Shown: one piece after another, positions 35,817 to 44,760 of the stretch
How positions within the stretch are numbered: the stretch's first letter is position 1
Layout: each line of letters begins with the position of its first letter
Source: Bernardetia sp. ABR2-2B
GTDB taxonomy: Bacteria > Bacteroidota > Bacteroidia > Cytophagales > Bernardetiaceae
Direction of reading: 5' to 3'
Assembly: GCF_037126435.1 (NCBI RefSeq)
Contig: NZ_CP147020.1
Span: 248,001 to 312,000, forward strand
Length of the DNA: 64,000 bases
Translations under genes and position numbers: made by a program
The notes under the pieces: generated by a model
The model's database searches: none
What the model was told of the DNA's origin: nothing
What the model saw: the letters and a program-made list of their open reading frames with translations, nothing else

Positions 35817-37040
35817 ATGAACATACACAAAATAGACAACGACTTACATCACTCTTTTTTAGAGGAAAAGCGCAAAGATGCCATTACAGGAGATTTGATT
35901 CAAGCTGGTGACGAGGTAGTTTTTTGTGGGATTTGTAAGTCTGCTTTTCTGAAAGATTCTTGGGAATATATGGATAGAAAACATTGTGGACAGACAAAAA
36001 CGCTTAATTCTGTTCCTATTTCTAAGCCTTTGTTATTGAATGTTTCTAGGATAGTTCCTCATTTTATCACACTAGTCAATTTTTCTATTTCTTTTGAGGA
36101 GTGCTGGAAAATGCTTTCTGATTTTAGCCCAAGAGAAAAAAAAATAGAGATTTTATTAAATCCTAACTTGAAAAAAGCTCTAGAAAAGCCAATAGAGAAG
36201 CCAAAACCTCAAATAAGATATGTTGCCACAAAGAAACAAGAATTGCCAAAAGAAGAAAGAAGTAATTCCTATATATTTCCTTTAAGTCTAATTTTGGGTT
36301 TTGGAGTAAGTATTTTTCCTTCTTTCGTTTTTGAAGGTTTTTGGGCTAAAATATTATTCATTACAACTGTAATATTACTTATTTATTCATGTATTAGCAT
36401 TTATTCATTTTTCAAAACTATAACGAGAAGTGTAGAAAGTGAGAATGAGACTATCACTTCATTAGAAAATTTAGAAGATAAAGCATCCAAAATAGAAACT
36501 TTAGTTACCTTTGGTATTTTCAATCATAGTTTGTTTTTTTATTTTGAGCAGATTCAACAAGGTGTTTTTATAGAACTAGTACGAATTAGTGGGATAGAAA
36601 TTCAATATCAATCTAGTCGTTGTGTTAATTTAATTCTGAAAAAAAATATACAAAATAATAAAGAAATCACTATTCCTTTGATTTTCTCAAAAAAAGAACG
36701 AATAACTACTTTTTTGATACGATTAGCTAAAACAAAAAAAGGAGTTTCAAATCATTCACAGGTTAAACTAACTAATTTTCCTATTGATAGAATTCGTTTG
36801 TTGAAAAGAAAATTGATGCTTTATACAGATATTATTTTCGAAGAACCTAAAAAAATAGAACCCAAAAAAGAGTTGATTCGCTATAAACCAAAAGCTCAAA
36901 ATGTATCTGTTTCGCTAGAAAAGTTAAGCAATCCAGTAAACTTAACAAAAAGCCAAAAAGTATCTAAACAAAGTAAAAATAGAAATCATCATCATCAGAA
37001 TCGTCATCAAACTCAATACAAGAATTATAAGAGGAGATAA
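35817..37040 (+). CDS. RING-like Cys/His, two-TM protein (tandem paralogue 3)
   Basis: This third, 407-residue paralogue starts 26 bp after paralogue 2. The N-terminal Cys/His module is conserved (MNIHKIDNDLHHSFLEEKR, then CGICKSAFLKDSWEYMDR). Two membrane segments lie at about 149-199, and the C-terminal domain (VTFGIFNHSLFFYFEQIQQ, ITIPLIF) at about 230-340. It differs from the others by a ~60-residue basic tail ending in a His/Arg/Lys-rich stretch (NRNHHHQNRHQ), which could bind nucleic acid, membrane lipid or metal. The three genes probably form one transcription unit. Confidence 0.8.
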   Translation: MNIHKIDNDLHHSFLEEKRKDAITGDLIQAGDEVVFCGICKSAFLKDSWEYMDRKHCGQTKTLNSVPISKPLLLNVSRIVPHFITLVNFSISFEECWKMLSDFSPREKKIEILLNPNLKKALEKPIEKPKPQIRYVATKKQELPKEERSNSYIFPLSLILGFGVSIFPSFVFEGFWAKILFITTVILLIYSCISIYSFFKTITRSVESENETITSLENLEDKASKIETLVTFGIFNHSLFFYFEQIQQGVFIELVRISGIEIQYQSSRCVNLILKKNIQNNKEITIPLIFSKKERITTFLIRLAKTKKGVSNHSQVKLTNFPIDRIRLLKRKLMLYTDIIFEEPKKIEPKKELIRYKPKAQNVSVSLEKLSNPVNLTKSQKVSKQSKNRNHHHQNRHQTQYKNYKRR

Positions 37041-37136
37041 AATGTTAGTATATTCTTTTTAATTTTCGGTTTGCCCTACTTTTAATTAAGAGCAGTACCG
37101 AAAATTAAAAAAAACAGTTGAGTTTAAGTATTTAAT

Positions 37137-38123
37137 TTACTCAAAATAAGTGTAAGTCGTTTCAAAAGAAAAGGCTTTTTGTTTAGTACTACTGTCTTTG
37201 TACCAATACTCTGAACTTAATATTCCTTTTTTGTTGCAGTCAAAAGTTATAATAGACTGTCTCTCTCCATTTTTGCCATATGTACTTTTACATTGTATCA
37301 AGCAGCCATCTTCTGAATATTCGTACTCTTTCTTTGTATTATAATCTTCATTTCCCAAGTTATGAGTTTCTCGTCTTTTTAACTTTCCATTTTCATAAAA
37401 AAATAAACGCTTATTTTCACGTCCATTATAATGAAGAGTAGATTCAGAAATCATATTTCCTAAAGAATCATAGAGATAAGTAGTGGTAGAAGCCGTTTCA
37501 GTAGTTGTCCATGTCATTTTTGTTTCTATCAGATTATTATTTTCATCATATTTATAGTTTTCAATACGATTATTCAAACTCGTCTGTTGAGGAGCATTAA
37601 GGTGTTTGAAAATAGCTTTTATTTTATTTCCCTTATCATTATATTCAAATTTGGTAGATAAACTAGGTTCTTTGTCTTCTTTTTTAAGAAATTCTAAAGT
37701 TTCAATTAATCTATTTTCTTTGTCGTATTTATAGGTAAGTTTACTTGTTCTGTCTGTGTAGCCCAAAAAATTCAACTTGGCAGAATCTTCTTTATTTTGT
37801 GGCTGGTCTTTATAATTTTCAATTTCTTCAATCAATCTACCTTTTTTATCATATTTATAAGTATATTCTTGTGAATAAAGCATTACATCAAACAAGCGAA
37901 AGTATTTTTCTCTCAAAATATTTCCATTTTTATCAAATTCAACTTTCCCTACTTCCATAGAATCATATCTCTCTGCTTCTGAAATACTATTAAAAATAGT
38001 AGAAATAGAACGAATACGATGCTTTTTGATAAGTGATGAATCATTACGAACTGGATAATCTTGACTAAATGCAAAATTTGTAGATATTAAAAATAGTAAA
38101 ATTGCTAAGAATGAGATTTTCAT
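37137..38123 (-). CDS. Secreted YD-repeat-like protein
   Basis: This 328-residue protein has a signal peptide (FLAILLFLISTNFAFSQ) and multiple beta-hairpin repeats of the YD/RHS type: YTYKYDKKGRLIEEIE, LTYKYDKENRLIETLE, FEYNDKGNKIKA, YKYDENNNLIETKM, YLYDSLGNMISE. The repeats span most of the mature chain. Such proteins are common, mostly uncharacterised envelope or exported proteins in Bacteroidota. It has no toxin or core domain of a full RHS protein. It is convergent with the tandem RING-like genes and divergent from the tricorn-like protease. Confidence 0.82.
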   Translation of the reverse strand: MKISFLAILLFLISTNFAFSQDYPVRNDSSLIKKHRIRSISTIFNSISEAERYDSMEVGKVEFDKNGNILREKYFRLFDVMLYSQEYTYKYDKKGRLIEEIENYKDQPQNKEDSAKLNFLGYTDRTSKLTYKYDKENRLIETLEFLKKEDKEPSLSTKFEYNDKGNKIKAIFKHLNAPQQTSLNNRIENYKYDENNNLIETKMTWTTTETASTTTYLYDSLGNMISESTLHYNGRENKRLFFYENGKLKRRETHNLGNEDYNTKKEYEYSEDGCLIQCKSTYGKNGERQSIITFDCNKKGILSSEYWYKDSSTKQKAFSFETTYTYFE

Positions 38124-38255
38124 TTTTTAATAAAATTTGTTTTAAATTAATTCGATAATCGGTAAAGTTGCACAAAAAAAGTTAATTTCTACTTCAATAA
38201 ACCACAATTTGTAAGTCTGAAAGTATATTTGTTACTTATTGTCTTTACAATTCCT

Positions 38256-38289
38256 AGACCCTAAGGGTTTTCAGAAACCCTTAGGGTCT
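38256..38289 (+). repeat. Perfect hairpin in tricorn-like gene leader
   Basis: AGACCCTAAGGGTTT and AAACCCTTAGGGTCT form a perfect 15-bp stem with a 4-base loop, ending 27 bp before the ATG. A TAnnTTTG box (TATATTTG, 38224-38231) would place it in the 5' leader. The sequence also resembles a mobile hairpin repeat. Confidence 0.6.
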
Positions 38290-38316
38290 GATATTTTTCA
38301 CACACAATTTATTTTT

Positions 38317-41300
38317 ATGAACTTACTTACCAAACCGTCAAACTGGATTTTGGCAGCTTTTGCTTTGCTGTTTGCCTTTCCAGTTTTGGGTCAAAATGAA
38401 ACACAAGACACACAAACAGATGACAAAAATCCTCTTTGGATGCGTTATTCAGCTATTTCTCCCAACGGACAAAACATTGCTTTTTGCTACAAAGGCGATA
38501 TTTATAAAGTAAACACAGATGGAGGACGTGCTTCTTTACTTACTTTACATGAAGCTTATGACGTAATGCCAGTTTGGTCGCCAGATGGCAAAATGATGGC
38601 TTTTGCTTCTGACCGTTTCGGAAATCACGATATTTTTGTGATGAATGCAGATGGTGGAGAACCAAAACGCCTAACGGTACACTCTTCTAATGACAAACCT
38701 GTTGCCTTTTCAAATGATGGAAAGTTTGTCTATTTCAATGCTTATCGTATGCCTACACAGAAAGATGCAGCTTATCCTTTTGGTGGTTTTGAGCAGCTTT
38801 ACAAAGTAGCAATTGATGGTAATTCTCGTCCAGAAATGATAATCAATGAAACTACACAAAAAGGAAACTTTAATGCAGCAGGTAACAAACTCGTTTATGA
38901 AGACCGTAAAGGCTATGAAAACGAGTGGAGAAAACACCATATTTCAAGTGTTGCAAGAGATATTTGGGTGTATGATATGACGACTAAAATCCATACTCAA
39001 CTTACAGAAAATAAAGAAGAAGACCGTAATCCGATTTGGGTAGGCGATGATATTTACTTTTTGAGTGAAAAAGGAGGCGTAGAGAATGATAAAGTTTCTA
39101 TGAATATTTTTAAAATGTCTTCTAATGACCCAAGTACACAAACAAAGGTTACAAACTTAGAAAATCATCCTGTTCGTTTTCTTTCTGCATCAGAAGACAA
39201 AACACTTTGTTTTGGTTATAATGGCGAAATCTATACAATGAAAGATGGTGCAACACCTAAAAAAGTAGCTATCGAAATTTCACAAGACAACCGTTACAAC
39301 GATATTGTTTATAAGAATCTTCGTGGTGGAGTTACAGATATGGCAGTTTCTTCAAATGGAAAAGAAGTTGCTTTTATTGTTCGTGGCGAAGTTTTCGTAA
39401 CAGCAGTAGAGAATGGTTATACTAAAAGAATTACAAACACACCAGAGCAAGAACGTAATGTAGATTTTTCTCCAGATGGAAAAGCATTGATTTATTCGGC
39501 AGAAAGAAATGGAAGCTGGAATGTTTATCAAACAAAGTTAGGAAGAGAAGAAGAGAAATATTTTTATGCAAGTACAGTTTTGAACGAAACAGCACTTACA
39601 AACGACAAAAACGAATCTTTCCAACCTCTATTTTCTCCAGATGGAAAAGAAATTGCGTATATAGAAGACCGTAAAGCATTAAAAGTAATTAATTTGGCTT
39701 CAAAAGAAGTACGTACAGTTACTGAAAAACTTTCATATTCTTATTCCGACGGCGACCAATATTATGCTTGGTCTCCAGATTCAAAATGGTTTTTGATTAC
39801 GTATGAACCAAATAAAGCGTGGATTCCTCAAGTGGGTCTTATTGCTGCAACAGGAAAAGATGCTATCAAAAATCTTACGCAGAGTGGTTATAATGATGCT
39901 GCTCCTCGTTTTGCTATGAAGGGTAAAGCTTTTTACTGGCTTTCAGATAGAGAAGGTTTGCGTTCGCATGGTAGTTGGGGTTCAGAATATGATGCCTACA
40001 TTCAGTTTTTTGAGCAAGATGCTTGGAAAAAGTTTACCATGTCGGAAGAAGAATATGCGCTTTGGAAAGAAATAGAAGGCGATGCAAAAAAAGACGAAGA
40101 CAAGAAAGAAGATGATAAGAAAGACGAAGATAAAAAGGATGAAAAAGTTGAGCCTTTAAAATTCGATTGGACAGGTTTTGAAGATAGAAAAATTCGTCTG
40201 ACAAGTCACGCTTCACAAATGAGTGATGCAGCTTTGAGTCCAGATGGAGAAAAGCTATATTATCTAACTTCTTTTGAAAAAGGTGCAGACCTTTGGGTAG
40301 AAGATTTAAGAAAAAAAGAAACTAAACTTGTTTTGAAACTTGGCGTAAGAGGTGGAAGCCTAGTAATGGACAAAGAAGGCAAGAATCTGTTTTTGTTAGC
40401 CAATGGAAGTATCAAAAAAATAGATTTAGCTACCAACACACCAAAACCAGTTTCTATTGATGCCAAAATGCAACTCAATGCAGCAGCAGAAAGAGAATAC
40501 ATGTTTGAGCATATGTGGCGACAAGTACGTGAAAAATTCTATGTTACAGATATTCACGGTGTAGATTGGGATTTCTATAAAAAAGAATATGCTCGTTTCT
40601 TGCCTCACATCAACAACAATTATGATTTTGCTGAAATGGGAAGCGAACTTTTGGGAGAACTCAATGCTTCACATACAGGAACTCGTTACCGTCATTCTGA
40701 CCCTAATGCTGACCGTACTGCTGTTTTAGGAGCTTTTTATGATGATTCTTATGAAGGAAATGGACTAAAAATAGCAGAAGTTTTGAATAAAAGTCCATTG
40801 CAAAAGTCAAACAAAGATGTTGTAGCAGGAGATATTATTCAAAAAATTGATGGTATAGAAATTACGCCTACAATGAATTATCACACGCTCCTCAACCGTA
40901 AGGCAGGAGAAAGAACACTTCTTACTATTTTAGATGCAAAAACAAATACAACAAAAGAAGTAATTGTTTTGCCAATAAATACGTGGGAGGAACGCCAACT
41001 TTTATATGAACGTTGGGTAACTACTCGTAGAGAAGAAACTGAAAAATTATCTGATGGAAAAGTAGGTTATGTTCACGTAAGAGGAATGAACAGTGATAGT
41101 TTCAGAGAGTTGTTTTCGGAGGCTTTGGGTCGTCATGGCAACAAAAAAGCCTTAATTGTAGATACTCGTTTTAATGGTGGTGGCTGGTTACACGACGATT
41201 TGGCTACCTTCCTTAGTGGAAAACAGTATTTTGAAATCGTACCAAGAGGAGAAAAAATAGGAACTGAGCCGATGTTTAAATGGAACAAACCTTCTACTGT

Positions 41301-41610
41301 CTTGATGAATGAAAGCAATTATTCAGATGCTAATATTTTCCCTTATGTCTATCAACACTTAGGCATCGGAAAACTTATCGGTATGCCAGTTGCAGGAACA
41401 GGAACGGCTGTTTGGTGGGAGCGTTTGATTGACCCAACTATTGTTTTTGGTATTCCACAAGTAGGAATTATTCGTACCGACGGAAAATATATGGAAAATA
41501 CAGAGCTTATTCCAGATATTGAAATCAAAAATAATCCTACGCCACAAAGCGAAGGAAAAGATGAGCAGCTTGAAGGTGCTGTAAAAGAAATGTTAGAAGT
41601 AACTAAATAA
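38317..41610 (+). CDS. Tricorn-like S41 protease
   Basis: This exported 1097-residue protease resembles the archaeal tricorn core. After a signal peptide (AFALLFAFPVLGQ) come WD/TolB-like propeller repeats (residues ~35-560, e.g. PVWSPDGKMMAFASD, RNVDFSPDGKALIYSA), then a Lys/Asp/Glu-rich linker (~610-640), a second propeller part, a helical C1 domain, a PDZ domain (~830-900) and the S41 catalytic domain with LIVDTRFNGGGWLHDD and the nucleophile Ser in NESNYSDANIFPY. It probably degrades peptides in the periplasm. I chose the ATG at 38317 because a longer frame would add 26 residues encoded by the upstream hairpin. Confidence 0.93.
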   Translation: MNLLTKPSNWILAAFALLFAFPVLGQNETQDTQTDDKNPLWMRYSAISPNGQNIAFCYKGDIYKVNTDGGRASLLTLHEAYDVMPVWSPDGKMMAFASDRFGNHDIFVMNADGGEPKRLTVHSSNDKPVAFSNDGKFVYFNAYRMPTQKDAAYPFGGFEQLYKVAIDGNSRPEMIINETTQKGNFNAAGNKLVYEDRKGYENEWRKHHISSVARDIWVYDMTTKIHTQLTENKEEDRNPIWVGDDIYFLSEKGGVENDKVSMNIFKMSSNDPSTQTKVTNLENHPVRFLSASEDKTLCFGYNGEIYTMKDGATPKKVAIEISQDNRYNDIVYKNLRGGVTDMAVSSNGKEVAFIVRGEVFVTAVENGYTKRITNTPEQERNVDFSPDGKALIYSAERNGSWNVYQTKLGREEEKYFYASTVLNETALTNDKNESFQPLFSPDGKEIAYIEDRKALKVINLASKEVRTVTEKLSYSYSDGDQYYAWSPDSKWFLITYEPNKAWIPQVGLIAATGKDAIKNLTQSGYNDAAPRFAMKGKAFYWLSDREGLRSHGSWGSEYDAYIQFFEQDAWKKFTMSEEEYALWKEIEGDAKKDEDKKEDDKKDEDKKDEKVEPLKFDWTGFEDRKIRLTSHASQMSDAALSPDGEKLYYLTSFEKGADLWVEDLRKKETKLVLKLGVRGGSLVMDKEGKNLFLLANGSIKKIDLATNTPKPVSIDAKMQLNAAAEREYMFEHMWRQVREKFYVTDIHGVDWDFYKKEYARFLPHINNNYDFAEMGSELLGELNASHTGTRYRHSDPNADRTAVLGAFYDDSYEGNGLKIAEVLNKSPLQKSNKDVVAGDIIQKIDGIEITPTMNYHTLLNRKAGERTLLTILDAKTNTTKEVIVLPINTWEERQLLYERWVTTRREETEKLSDGKVGYVHVRGMNSDSFRELFSEALGRHGNKKALIVDTRFNGGGWLHDDLATFLSGKQYFEIVPRGEKIGTEPMFKWNKPSTVLMNESNYSDANIFPYVYQHLGIGKLIGMPVAGTGTAVWWERLIDPTIVFGIPQVGIIRTDGKYMENTELIPDIEIKNNPTPQSEGKDEQLEGAVKEMLEVTK

Positions 41611-41642
41611 TCAATTACGAATTACGTAGCTTTTTTATACTG

Positions 41643-41684
41643 AAAATTCCCTTTTAGGCTTTTTGCTTTTGAGGGAATTTTTTT
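41643..41684 (+). terminator. Terminator after tricorn-like gene
   Basis: The stem AAAATTCCCT / AGGGAATTTT is followed by a T-run. The loop (AGGCTTTTTGCTTTTG) recurs in the terminator at about 43317-43353. Confidence 0.75.
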
Positions 41685-41743
41685 GTGGTTTAATACGTAT
41701 GTATTATATGATATTTCACTCATTAAATATATAAGACAGCTAT

Positions 41744-42622
41744 ATGACAAACAGACATCATTACTTACCCGAGTTTTACATAAAAGGCTTTGTTAACTCT
41801 GAAAATAAAGTCTATGTATATGATAAAGCAGAAAATAAACTTAAGAAAAAACTGTTTAGTCCAAAACAAATCTTTTTTGAATGGAATAGAAATACATTGC
41901 ATATTGAGAAAGGTGATACTGATTTTATCGAAGAACTCTATGCGTTCTTTGAAGCTAAAATAGCTCCTGTATATAATAGAGTTAAAAGTCAAAGTGGGAG
42001 TGTTCAATATTACATTGAAGATGTTTTTTATTTACTAATACTAGTGTCTTTAACCTATTATAGGTTACCAAAAAATGATAAAGATATTGAAAAATTCATA
42101 TCTTCTTCATCAAGTAATGAATTACTTGTGAAAACCCTTGATAAGGAAAGTAATCAGACAATTACAAACCAACATTTATATAATGAAATGAGAAATAAAG
42201 TAGGTTTTACAGAGATTTATAAATTAATAAAACCGTTGAATGATTTTATGTTATTGGATATACATAAAAATATTGAAAATTGGAGAATAGCTAGTTCTAG
42301 TAGAGAAACTAGCTTACATTTATTAGGAGATAGTCCCATTGTGTTCAAAGATAAGCCAAGCAATAATAATATTTTAGAAACTCAGCTAGTTTTTCCATTA
42401 ACCAACAACATGAGATTGTATTACCATAAGGGAAAGAAGATACAACAAATCAAACCAGAATATATTTTGGATATTGATATAATGATTTTCTTGCAATCTG
42501 AAAGATATGTAGTTGGAGCAAATAAAGAATATTTGGATGTTATAAGTAAACTTGCTCAAGAATATAATGACAAAGAAAAAATTGAATTTTTAAGAAGTGA
42601 AATTTTTAAAATATTTGACTAA
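41744..42622 (+). CDS. DUF4238 domain protein
   Basis: This 292-residue protein opens with RHHYLPEFYIKGF, the hallmark of DUF4238. Further conserved features are the aromatic-acidic FFEWNRNTLHIEKGDTDFIEEL and the central LHLLGDSPIVF. DUF4238 proteins are widespread, sporadic in distribution and of unknown function; they often lie in variable regions. There are no membrane segments. Its own terminator-like repeats flank this gene and the next, suggesting they form an inserted module. Confidence 0.85.
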   Translation: MTNRHHYLPEFYIKGFVNSENKVYVYDKAENKLKKKLFSPKQIFFEWNRNTLHIEKGDTDFIEELYAFFEAKIAPVYNRVKSQSGSVQYYIEDVFYLLILVSLTYYRLPKNDKDIEKFISSSSSNELLVKTLDKESNQTITNQHLYNEMRNKVGFTEIYKLIKPLNDFMLLDIHKNIENWRIASSSRETSLHLLGDSPIVFKDKPSNNNILETQLVFPLTNNMRLYYHKGKKIQQIKPEYILDIDIMIFLQSERYVVGANKEYLDVISKLAQEYNDKEKIEFLRSEIFKIFD

Positions 42623-42762
42623 ATATTATTTTTTATATATTTTCTATTTTATTTTTGATTTTTTCCTTATTTTTACTAAAACAATTAACTAATAACAAGT
42701 TAGAATTTATATCTTCTTTAAAGATGAGGAGTATTATATTTTTTAAAATAAAATCCAAAATT

Positions 42763-43224
42763 ATGAAAAGGTCAATTTTAGTCATATTATTTACATTTCT
42801 AAGCTCTTTAGCTTTTTCTCAAACAACTATTAAAAGTGATTTTAAAGTAAAACTTAGTTGTAGTCAAAAATATGGTTTGACAACAATTGATGGCGACTTT
42901 GTACTAACAGTAACCTATGATGACAATACGATTGGTTTTAATACAAGTGAAGGACAAACAATGACTTCTTATACAGTTGCAAAAAAAACAGATAAGTATA
43001 TAATTCGAAAAGATGAAAGTGGAAATTATGCTTTTTATGACATTAAGAAAAAACAGTTTTTTTACATTGATTATTTTATGAGTAGATATACAACTGCTGG
43101 ATATGGGGCTGGCTATTCTGATATTAAACAGACTATATTAAAAATGATGGATTTATTAAAAGACTCAAAAACACAAAAAGATGTTATTCAACATTTAATT
43201 AATCAAACCGAATATGATTTTTAA
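42763..43224 (+). CDS. Small secreted protein, unknown
   Basis: This 153-residue protein has a clear signal peptide (ILVILFTFLSSLAFSQ) followed by a mature part rich in beta-strand residues (DFKVKLSCSQKYG, GDFVLTVTYDDNTIGF) and a C-terminal helix. I set the start at ATG 42763 because it gives the signal peptide at the N-terminus. An upstream in-frame start would add 36 hydrophobic and basic residues that look like non-coding DNA. No known family was recognised. Confidence 0.7.
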   Translation: MKRSILVILFTFLSSLAFSQTTIKSDFKVKLSCSQKYGLTTIDGDFVLTVTYDDNTIGFNTSEGQTMTSYTVAKKTDKYIIRKDESGNYAFYDIKKKQFFYIDYFMSRYTTAGYGAGYSDIKQTILKMMDLLKDSKTQKDVIQHLINQTEYDF

Positions 43225-43257
43225 TATAAAAAAATAGTTGGGCATTGTCTATTGACT

Positions 43258-43306
43258 ACGACCTATCAGTTTGGCAAATCTTCAGATTTGCAGGTCAAGT
43301 AGGTAT
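43258..43306. repeat. Intergenic hairpin GCAAATCT/AGATTTGC
   Basis: The core GCAAATCTTCAGATTTGC is a perfect 8-bp stem with a 2-base loop, set inside an outer partial inverted repeat ACCTA...TAGGT. It is non-coding. Confidence 0.55.
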
Positions 43307-43316
43307 TTTTGTGTTT

Positions 43317-43353
43317 GCTCTCTTAAAGGCTTTTTGCTTTTGAGGGAGTTTTT
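43317..43353 (+). terminator. Terminator-like repeat
   Basis: CTCTCTTAAAGG...TTTTGAGGGAG plus a T-run. It shares its central AGGCTTTTTGCTTTTGAGGG with the terminator at 41643-41684. Confidence 0.55.
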
Positions 43354-43450
43354 TGGTTTTCAATTAGTCAAATCATATCTAAAAAATAGCTAAATTTAGT
43401 ACAATCAGAGTAATAATTTATGTATTTTTTATATAGTCCTCAAAAAATAC

Positions 43451-43458
43451 GTATTTTT
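43451..43458 (+). promoter_or_regulatory. Candidate -7 box for M23 gene
   Basis: TATTTTTG fits TAnnTTTG about 70 bp upstream of the M23 start; a clear -33 TTTG is missing. Confidence 0.35.
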
Positions 43459-43528
43459 GTGATTCATTTGAGATTTTTATCTGAAATAAAATCTATAATA
43501 ATCAAACACTAATTAATAAAAAAAGACT

Positions 43529-44377
43529 TTGAATCAGAAAAAAACATTTTGGCAGTGGTTTACGCATCATTATTTGATGGTATTTCGTGATGAAGAAAAT
43601 TTTGAAAAACTAAGAACTATTCGTTTCAACTTTGCACGAGTTGTGGTTGTTTTGGCTGGTTTTGTTTTGCTTGTTTTTATACCTTCTTTTTTTTTAGCAA
43701 AAGCAATTGCTGATTATCAAATTTCTACTTCTGAAAATCCACAAGCTAGGCTTTTTAAGTTAATGGAAAAATCGGATTCTTTGGAAGCAATCGTGGCAGG
43801 ACAAAATGAATATTATGAAAACCTAAGGCAGATTTTGGGTGGAGATATTCCACAACAAACTATTTCGGAAGATTCTACTGAAAACACAATTAACTCAGAA
43901 GATTTGGATTTGGAACAGATAGATTCTATTGATTTAGCTTTCAGAAAACAATTTGAAAAGGAAGATTCTAAAACAAAAGGATTACGAACTTCGAAAAGTG
44001 AGTTACAACAAGTTTTATTTTTCTCTCCCATTTCTGGAATTGTTACTAATAAATATAATTCAGCTAGTTCGCATTTTGGAGTGGATGTAGTTGCACCAAA
44101 AAATGAAGTTATTAAGGCTGCTGCTGACGGAACAGTTATTTTGTCTTCTTGGACTCAAGACTCTGGACATACATTAGCGATTCAGCACAAACATCAATTG
44201 GTTTCTTTTTATAAACATAATTCTGTTTTGCTCAAAAAAGTAGGTGAAATAGTTAAGGCTGGCGACCCAGTTGCTGTCATTGGAAACTCTGGAGAACTTA
44301 CAGATGGTCCTCATTTGCATTTTGAGCTTTGGTATGAAGGGAATCCTGTTAATCCACAAGATTTTATTTCTTTTTAA
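43529..44377 (+). CDS. M23-family metallopeptidase (LytM-like), membrane-anchored
   Basis: This 282-residue protein has one N-terminal membrane segment (about residues 34-55), a coiled acidic linker and a C-terminal M23 domain (about 165-282). Zinc-ligand motifs are present: SHFGVDVVAP (HxxxD) and GPHLHFELW (HxH), with a further His in VSFYKHNS. The domain cleaves peptidoglycan cross-links, or acts as a regulator if inactive; here the ligands look intact. The start is TTG at 43529, since no ATG precedes the conserved N-terminal basic/aromatic segment that leads into the membrane helix. Confidence 0.92.
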   Translation: MNQKKTFWQWFTHHYLMVFRDEENFEKLRTIRFNFARVVVVLAGFVLLVFIPSFFLAKAIADYQISTSENPQARLFKLMEKSDSLEAIVAGQNEYYENLRQILGGDIPQQTISEDSTENTINSEDLDLEQIDSIDLAFRKQFEKEDSKTKGLRTSKSELQQVLFFSPISGIVTNKYNSASSHFGVDVVAPKNEVIKAAADGTVILSSWTQDSGHTLAIQHKHQLVSFYKHNSVLLKKVGEIVKAGDPVAVIGNSGELTDGPHLHFELWYEGNPVNPQDFISF

Positions 44378-44544
44378 TTGTATGGTACTTTAGTTCTGCT
44401 ACTGCTTTTTATGGAACACAGATTTTACGAATTATACAGACTGACAAAGATTTTTTTTATTTGAATACATCAATTTCAAGTTATAGATAATCATATTTTC
44501 ATTGAACTTTTAACTGATACCAAAATAAAAGTTGAGTACATCTC

Positions 44545-44616
44545 GTTCAAGTATATTGCTTGGACACTCTCTTTAGTCAGCATATGCTGACAGATTAGAC
44601 ACAAGATAGAATCTTG
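44545..44616. other. Cluster of three short hairpins
   Basis: Three stems follow one another: GTTCAAG/CTTGGAC (44545-44565), GTCAGCATATGCTGAC (44576-44591) and CAAGAT/ATCTTG (44602-44616). They lie in the 383-bp gap between the M23 and giant-protein genes. It could be a structured RNA or a repeat; nothing else is seen in this gap apart from the terminator at 44698. Confidence 0.4.
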
Positions 44617-44697
44617 CGCCAGTAAAAGGGAGGTTTAATATTTATATTGGTATAACAAGAACGATAAAAATACCAAATACTATTTTTCATAAAAAAC

Positions 44698-44733
44698 AAA
44701 AGCCTTTTATCATTTTTGATAAAAGGCTTTTTT
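44698..44733. terminator. Bidirectional terminator
   Basis: The stem AAAAGCCTTTTATCA / TGATAAAAGGCTTTT with A and T runs lies between the convergent M23 and giant-protein genes. Confidence 0.85.
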
Positions 44734-44760
44734 CGTGAACTTATAGTTATAGAATATTAA

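Noticed and set aside
33618-37040. Bacterial ubiquitin-like conjugation cassette
   Set aside because: A RING-like finger alone is not enough; no E1, E2, JAB or ubiquitin-like genes are present in the window.
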